Part shown: piece after piece, positions 57,596-64,000 of the stretch
Layout of the letters: every line of letters starts with the position of its first letter
How positions within the stretch are numbered: position 1 is the stretch's first letter
From: Acheta domesticus
Taxonomy: Eukaryota; Arthropoda; Insecta; Orthoptera; Gryllidae
Length of the DNA: 64,000 nt
Reading direction: 5' to 3'
Assembly: GCA_031308135.1 (NCBI GenBank)
Contig: JAHLJT010000631.1
Span: 160,246,921 to 160,310,920, forward strand
The notes under the pieces: generated by a model
What the model was told of the DNA's origin: nothing
Seen by the model: only the letters and a program-made list of their open reading frames with translations
Databases searched by the model: none
Translations under genes and position numbers: made by a program

Positions 57596-58236
57596 ATACC
57601 ATAATTCCCGTAGATGTAAAGGCAAAGCCCCTTGCAGATTGAAAAACCACGTACACAGATGGCGTAGTTATGGTCAGACGACAGAAAATCTCCCCTTTAT
57701 GTCGGAAGGTAGGAAGCTGAACAGGTCGCAAATAGGTATGATCTAGTCTTTGCGTGAGACGGGATTTCATTAGTAGATGTGGTCGTAATTAATTAGGAAG
57801 GATACGAGGACACGTTTAGGAGGGGAATGATAGTGGTAATTTCTATTTTGGAAATATACGAGTATAAAGTTAAATATTTTAATAATAATGCCACAATATT
57901 CGAATAGTGGGTGAGAGGCCAAATTTGTGAAATATTTAGATTAGCAATGAGAACGTTATTGATTATAATTGCAACAGAATTAATTCATAAATGTTAGGAA
58001 GTAACGCGTTGAGGCACCCATATGAGGTGAATTGATAGGGAAGTGTAAATTTTACGAAACATGGTAACCAGATTATTTTTGAATTAGATAGTATTACCTA
58101 TCACTACTATGTATTAATATTCCTCATAAAGTAACACCTTAGTAGTGAATGTTGGTGCCGACAGGAGATAGAAGACACCATGGGACTTGGACATTGTCCT
58201 ACGATCTGGAATCATCCGACTGATAGATTGTTAGTG
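57596..58236. other. AT-rich segment present only in copy 2
   Basis: Between the Helitron end and the S1 SINE. No ORF or repeat recognised. Absent from copy 1. Confidence 0.6.
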
Positions 58237-58770
58237 ATTCCGGGCGCGTCAACTATTGAGGTCATTAGTCCCATAAATGTAGCGTATGTTTTCTTCATTT
58301 GGAAGTGGCAATTATCTTCCCCCACTGGATGGCGAGATCCAGCGACGACCTACCGTCGACTAGCAGTGTTTCCCCAACCAGGTCTCTCCCACCAGCGAGA
58401 CATCGCCCCAGCTGGGACAAGCTCTAATCTCCCCAAGCGGTCTCCCGGAAAGTGTGGTGGTGTAGTGCATGTTAGTATAAGTGTGAAGATGAGACAAGGA
58501 AGAGAAAGAAAGGATCACGCGCGCTCCGTGGCCCATTTGTTAGGGCACTGCTCCGGCATTCGCCTGGTGTTGATCGGAGAAACCACGGAAAATTTATCGA
58601 TCGGAGCAGCCGGCCGCTAGAATGCTCCTCCAGACAGAGACTGAATTCGTCCTAGCTGATAAGCTGTCGAAAATCCTGCGGACGTCGAGACTCGAACTTA
58701 GGACCTACCGGTCGGTGGCACTGTAGTGACATCACAAGATGCACTGAGCCACATCCCCCGGTCGGAATCA
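58237..58770 (-). mobile_element. SINE family S1, copy E, most complete
   Basis: Duplicate of copy A with both ends preserved. The minus-strand tRNA-like head at about 58770-58680 has B box AGGTTCGAGTC with one change ('agttcgagtc'). The body is about 450 bases, and the 3' end near 58237 has 'aatctatcag' after 'gcgcccggaatcac'. At about 535 bases this is the best size estimate for the family. Confidence 0.82.
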
Positions 58771-58929
58771 TCGAGAAGCTATTAAGAACGCACGAAGAAT
58801 TTTGGCAGAAGCAGTAAGGAACTATATTTGACCAATAGATAAAGAACTTAATAAACCAAAAATAAAAACTTAATTGAAATTGCCCAAGAATCGGTTAACA
58901 TAAAATTGAGATAAATTCAGATAAACGTT

Positions 58930-60244
58930 TGATATGTGTTTCAAGTTGATCAGTGAATAAATGTTATATTTTGTTTATTTGAAATACGAAAATGGCATTT
59001 AAGCGCTACTGTAAATGCAAACTTTGTTGCTCTTTTTCCTAGAAAATATTTGAATTTTCGAAAACATCATTAGAAGTCATTTGAAGTACATCAACTTACA
59101 AATACAATAGTGTTTACAACTTGCTGGATATATGTGCATATTATCGGTGTCAGGTTTCAAATATATTGCATTTGTGTAATTTTTGAAAAACCGAAAAAAT
59201 TACCCAAAATGAACTTAACGTCATATCAAAGAGTGCAATTATAACTATCCGTTCGAAAAGTTTGAAGAAAAAAATTGAAGCCATTTCTGAGAAAATGGCG
59301 TTCAAGCGTGTCTGAAAATGCGGAATTTTGAGGTAGTGTTCACAGGAAAAGTTTGAGTTTTCGAGGAACTTTACTAGACATTATTTAAAGCACGTGTACT
59401 CATTAATATAATAAAGTGAACAAATCGCCGCTAATGCCAGTATTAACAATGTGAGAGACAAGTAAAAAATCCATTTTTATAATTTTTGAAAACACAAAAG
59501 AATAGAGCAATATGGCAATTATGTCATTTCAAATAAAACATTTAGCACTATCCCTACCAAAAGTTTAAAGAAAAAAATTGGAGCCGTTTTTGAGAAAATA
59601 TTGTTTTTGTAATTTTTTAAAATTGCACATATTGCACGCAATATTGCGCGAAAACTACTCAAATTTTCAAAAAAATGTACATGATGTTAATGAAAGAACT
59701 CACTTTGAAGTACAATTTTTATTTGGAGGAAAAATATCTATGTTCAATTTTATAATTGTAGGAAGATATTTTAAAATTTGAATATTTGAAAAAATAATTT
59801 AATTTTGCAATTTTCAAATATCAGAGCTTTTAACTAGCATGAGACCTGCGCCATTCATATAAACGACCTTCAGACTATCCAACAACAACATTTAGTCGAA
59901 ATTGTGGGCGTCATTCTTTTGAAAATTTTGAAAATGTCCCAGGAGCTTCATTTAAAATACCCTCTAAAATTAAAATATCGGTTTCAAATTCAAAGGGCCA
60001 CTAGATTAGTCAGGTCGATCAGTAAATATCAATTTTGGAGAAAATCAGCTGAACGGTTTGGTCGCTAACGTTGTTCACAGACAGACTTACCTTATGCTTT
60101 CAATTGGTTTTTCGGTATCAAGAACCCAAAGAAGAGGGATTCTGTCTGCACTACGTGTTAGGAGATTTTTTTTCTTAATTTAGCAATTGGTTTTATCCAC
60201 TTTTTCATGATCAAGGCACGGCAATGAATTTTTTTCTGCCGAAA
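58930..60244 (+). repeat. Dispersed repeat R1, copy 2 of the three-module array
   Basis: Colinear with 1260-2581, with module starts near 58988, 59290 and 59588. The 84-codon ORF of copy 1 (1913-2167) is shortened and altered here (67 codons), which argues against coding. Confidence 0.75.
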
Positions 60245-62348
60245 ATCCGCGAAAGATGAAAAGGGCAAAAAGTGAAAGTAACAACTTATTATTAAAGAAT
60301 TCATTCAGTTATTACCAGTAACTTATTATAGCAGATATATATTTTCTATACTGAATTGCAGTGGATTATTGCATCGGCATGCAATAAATGTTTGCCAAAG
60401 CCAGTCGCAATGGAATATTTGCGTATGCAAATCTAACGCCCGTTAGGTATAAAGTTAGTCTTAAGCCCCTCTGTTCACTGTACACTATATTTTAAAGCCT
60501 ACTACTCCTAGGTACTGGTCAAAAATTGCTGGGATTGTGTGTCCACGTCAAAGCAAGTTAGATTGTTTATTTGTGCCACTTATTCTCCTCCAATCTTTAC
60601 CTAACTTTGCAAATTCACTTACAATTCTCAAGAAATGTTTTTCAGAATTTTTCAAAATTTCAAGAAACGCTTTCCCAGATAGTGCTGGAACTCACATGTC
60701 GTTGAATTCACTTTTATTAATATAGATTATCTTTGGCAGCAATTTTTTCCATGATGCATGGAGCGCTATGCTTTTCGATGGTCGATTGCTCTCTTCTGGA
60801 TTGTGCAAATGAGACCTACCCAAATTAAGTTTTAGCAACAGTTGAGACTCTATTGACACCTCCACACGCGGCTGCAATATGTTCCAGGTTGCCGCCAATG
60901 CCTCCCACATGACTGTTTCACCCCCCCCTCATCCTCCTTTGACGTCTGGTATCTCCGCCGCTCTGCCTCGTGGCGCCCATCATCCCTCCTGACGCCCCGT
61001 CCGCCGCGCCGTGGCTGGCTATCAGCGCAGAGCCCCAGCTCCACGCTCCGCCCGTAAACATCCCATTAAGGAGGCGGGCGGCATGGCGCCTCCGCGCCGC
61101 ACGCCCCCGCACGAACCCCTTCTCGCCCCATCAGACATTAGGCGTCGCTCAGCCATTAGGCGTCGGTTCGGCGCGCTCTGCATATGCGCCTCCCACTTTA
61201 CTATTTAAGCAACAGGTTTGCTTTACGGATTATAATTTTACCGTGGTTTCAGAATAAACGTTATAAACTTTTACATGACATGAGGGGGTCAATTATGATG
61301 TTTTTGTAAATGAACATATGGTGGGAAATCACGTGCACGTGTTTAATTTACTTCTGATTAATACTCTTCGTACATTGTTATTTGGCAGGTACCTGTCATG
61401 CAAAGAGATTTCGTGTAACCACCTCACCAGGAAAGGATAGAGAAATTTCCTATCACAAATTAAATGGGTAAAGTGATATGTTTATTTCCCATACATCACC
61501 TAGAAGTTTGTAACCTGTTTTGAGACGTCTTTTCCAAAAGTTCCTATTGAAATAATTACATTGAACATTTCAGTAATTAATAAAGTTTTGTTTCTTAAAA
61601 GTGACGTCCCCTCAGTTTAATATACAATAAATAATACCAATAAATATTTATTACTAATTATTTACAACCAGTTGAAAATGTGCGATAACATCGCACAGAA
61701 GGTGTATAAAAGTTATCAACAGAAAATACTGCATGTCCATGAATATACACATCTTTTAAGTCATCAGCAAGGATTATTCTCGATGCTTTTCTGCGTCTGG
61801 GATCCCATCGCAGTCAGGGTTGATTTTCTTGGCATTTGATATCTATATCAAAGTAATTGATTACTATATCAAAGTAAATTTATATATACTTCATACATGT
61901 ATCATCGATATTATTATCAAATCAATAACATTAGCCAACATCTTTACCAATACATCTTATTACTCGTTCATTATACACTAGCAGACAGAATTAGGAACTA
62001 CTGTTGTTTTGAAAGTGAGGGCCCGAACACATCCAAGAATGTAGGAATAGTACCGATATCTAACAGCATCTGACCAATCCAGACCAAGACGAGACAGGCA
62101 AATGTGTTTCTTTTGTTTTTGTAGTTTCTGTGAAGTCTACGGAAAAAGCAAATCCACTTCGGTATGCAAGAGTGCGTTCTGGCAATAAATTAATTATAAA
62201 TAATGTAGTAAGCAATTGCCGCAAGGAAAAGAAAAAGCCTTTATTAATACCATTATATACAAAGCTGCTCTACAATACACTTTGTTATCGACAGTACACG
62301 CCATTCATAGAAGGCACGGAAAATATTTTTATTTCTCCCTTGCAAGTA
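60245..62348. other. Sequence corresponding to gap 1; contains CpG island
   Basis: No homologue in the window because copy 1 has N here. It includes a CpG-rich island at 60895-61200 and AT-rich flanks. No coding homology. Confidence 0.6.
60895..61200. other. CpG-rich island
   Basis: About 300 bases of CpG-rich DNA with two 'cattaggcgtcg' direct repeats (about 61136-61165). Overlapping short ORFs on both strands, no homology. Confidence 0.5.
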
Positions 62349-64000
62349 TCTACTATACAATACTTAAGTTCTTGCCCGCTTCTACTCTGGCGTTCCATGC
62401 AATGGGCATCCCGCTCACCCCCCTCTATATCATATCCAATCGATCAGTATCTACGTAGACGTGCGATTCTCATCCAGTAGGCGGTGATCTCATGTAAACA
62501 GATTGCAGCGCTCCGTCTACAAATGTAAATCGAACGTGTAATACCTGACAATTGAATGTAGCTAATACTAAACAAATGTAGTCACAGAAATTCCACAAGC
62601 GATGAGTATAAAGCAGCAATTTGAACAATCCTCCCTGTGAACATTTTAAATAATTATTTAGAATGTACGTGGAAATGCACTGTGTGTATTAATAATTAGA
62701 GAGCAAAAAACATCGATGTATTACATAACAATCTGTAGATAATAATACTTAGTATTTCAGTAGCATTAGCCAACATGTCCACCAATAAATCTGATTTGCC
62801 AATGGAATGTGACTTATACTAAACAAATATAACCAGTCACAGATATTGCCCAAGTGAAGAATGTATATCAGCAATTTGAACAACTCACTCTCTGTGATTA
62901 TTTTAAATAATTGTTTGAAGTATACATGGAAATGCACCAGGTGTGTTAATTACAGAGATGTATAGATGTATGAATTACATTACATGCCCTTTAAGTACTA
63001 TCACCTAACAACGTAGGTAACATTAATCACACTTACAATAATTCAGTTTACAACAAAAACGAATAACACAATATCTCTCTTTCATCAGTATCATTATAAA
63101 GCAATATCATTAACCAAATATCTATCAATTAATTTTACCAGTCAGTTCAAAATTACAAAAATTGACAATTAGTCCAAATATGATTACATGTACTAATTAC
63201 ATTAATTACATAATGGCTCGAATATTGTTTATACCAAAGACATTGTAATAGTATGCTAGATCCACGCACAGCGCTAGTGTAGCGTTGCAAATTGAATCGC
63301 CTGGCAGCCATGTTGGGGGCTAGCATGTAGACACCAAGCCGTATTGGTGCCGTATGCCATTATTTGTGCGCCTTTTGCGGAAGGGGAAGATTCTATAAGA
63401 GAAAAAAATAAAATGGTGAAGCAGCGCGCGGCTGATGAGTGTTCTAATCGTGCGATGAAAGCCTGCGTGGTGTAATATCACGAGTTCATCGTTTAACTAT
63501 GTGATGTAATCTATTGAATGTGCTGGTTACTTTTACTAATTAATACGGTGTTCGTGAGTAATAATAAAATCGGTGAATTTGTAATTACATATAAATGTTC
63601 GTTTAACTCTGAAAATAACTTTTTTTGAGATAACTTGCCATTTCTCCAAAATAGATAAAGAAGTATCTATATTCCCTAAATTCGAACCTAATACAGGAAT
63701 ATCGAGATTTGTCTGGAGGCTGATGGAATCTTCAAGAACACATATATTTTAATACCGAATGATATGACCATTTAATCCAGGTATTTGCGTGGTATGTACG
63801 GAACTTTCTTATGTATCTATAAAAATTACTTATTTTAAGTTGATAATTTATTAAAGAATTCTAAACATTTACCCTTTTACTGAAAAAAGATGCAGAATTA
63901 GTCAAGGTGTACAATTTTTAATAGGGTTTGGATTTGAGGAGTACGCTTTAAAAATGATAACAAACGTTTCCGAAAGAAATGTCCCGACATCTAGTACAAT
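62349..64000. other. AT-rich duplicated sequence, no gene seen
   Basis: Copy 2 of 3582-5243. A short insertion near 63312-63328 and other indels break the ORF seen at 4464-4712. Confidence 0.6.

Larger units (their letters stand above)
56947..64000 (+). repeat. Large direct duplication, copy 2
   Basis: Matches 1-5243 in the same order and orientation and runs off the window. It includes bases absent from copy 1: 57569-58247 (Helitron end plus 650 bases of unremarkable AT-rich DNA) and about 60245-62348, which corresponds to the N gap. Confidence 0.93.

Overview
This is a eukaryotic, almost certainly insect, genomic window. It is AT-rich, has no operons, and is full of eukaryotic transposon relics: Helitron, piggyBac, mariner, pogo-like and other TIR elements, a LINE tail, a solo LTR and tRNA-derived SINEs. 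I cannot name the species. I found no convincing host protein-coding exon. The only long ORFs with recognisable homology belong to transposons. Two runs of exactly 1000 N (2582-3581 and 22613-23612) are placeholder assembly gaps.

Layout. 1-5243 is one copy of a large direct duplication whose second copy begins at 56947 and runs off the right edge. The second copy bridges the first gap with about 2.1 kb of sequence. 5.2-21 kb is AT-rich intergenic DNA with CpG-rich islands, tRNA-derived SINEs and members of a dispersed repeat family (called R1 here). 21.0-22.6 kb is a decayed piggyBac transposase that runs into the second gap. 24.7-31 kb holds a palindromic hAT-like end, a MITE (M1), more R1, and a 0.9 kb pogo-like TIR element (29980-30898). 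The pogo-like element sits inside an R1-type repeat and is verified by an empty-site paralogue at 25.7 kb.

35386-39406 is a 4.0 kb TIR transposon with near-perfect 8-bp target duplications and 138-149 bp TIRs. It carries a decayed ORF and is itself invaded by a SINE and by a 5'-truncated LINE with an intact 295-codon ORF tail. 39.9-42 kb has a foldback MITE and a second piggyBac relic. 47.0-48.3 kb is a dead mariner. 48.3-51.2 kb is a purine-rich stretch with (TA)n tracts and a second MITE copy (M2). 53.6 kb has a short hammerhead-like motif of the type found in Penelope-like and LINE ends. 54.3-55.4 kb is a C-rich 17-18 bp degenerate minisatellite split by a 379-bp solo LTR with a perfect 5-bp target duplication. 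56262-57595 is a non-autonomous Helitron that spans the left border of the second duplicate copy.

The window is best read as a transposon graveyard in which relative insertion order can be reconstructed from nesting, not as a set of cooperating genes. Items that most merit follow-up are the 4 kb TIR element, the 52-kb-spaced direct duplication (real or haplotig artefact), the R1 repeat with about 300-bp internal modules, and the many ORF-free CpG-rich islands.
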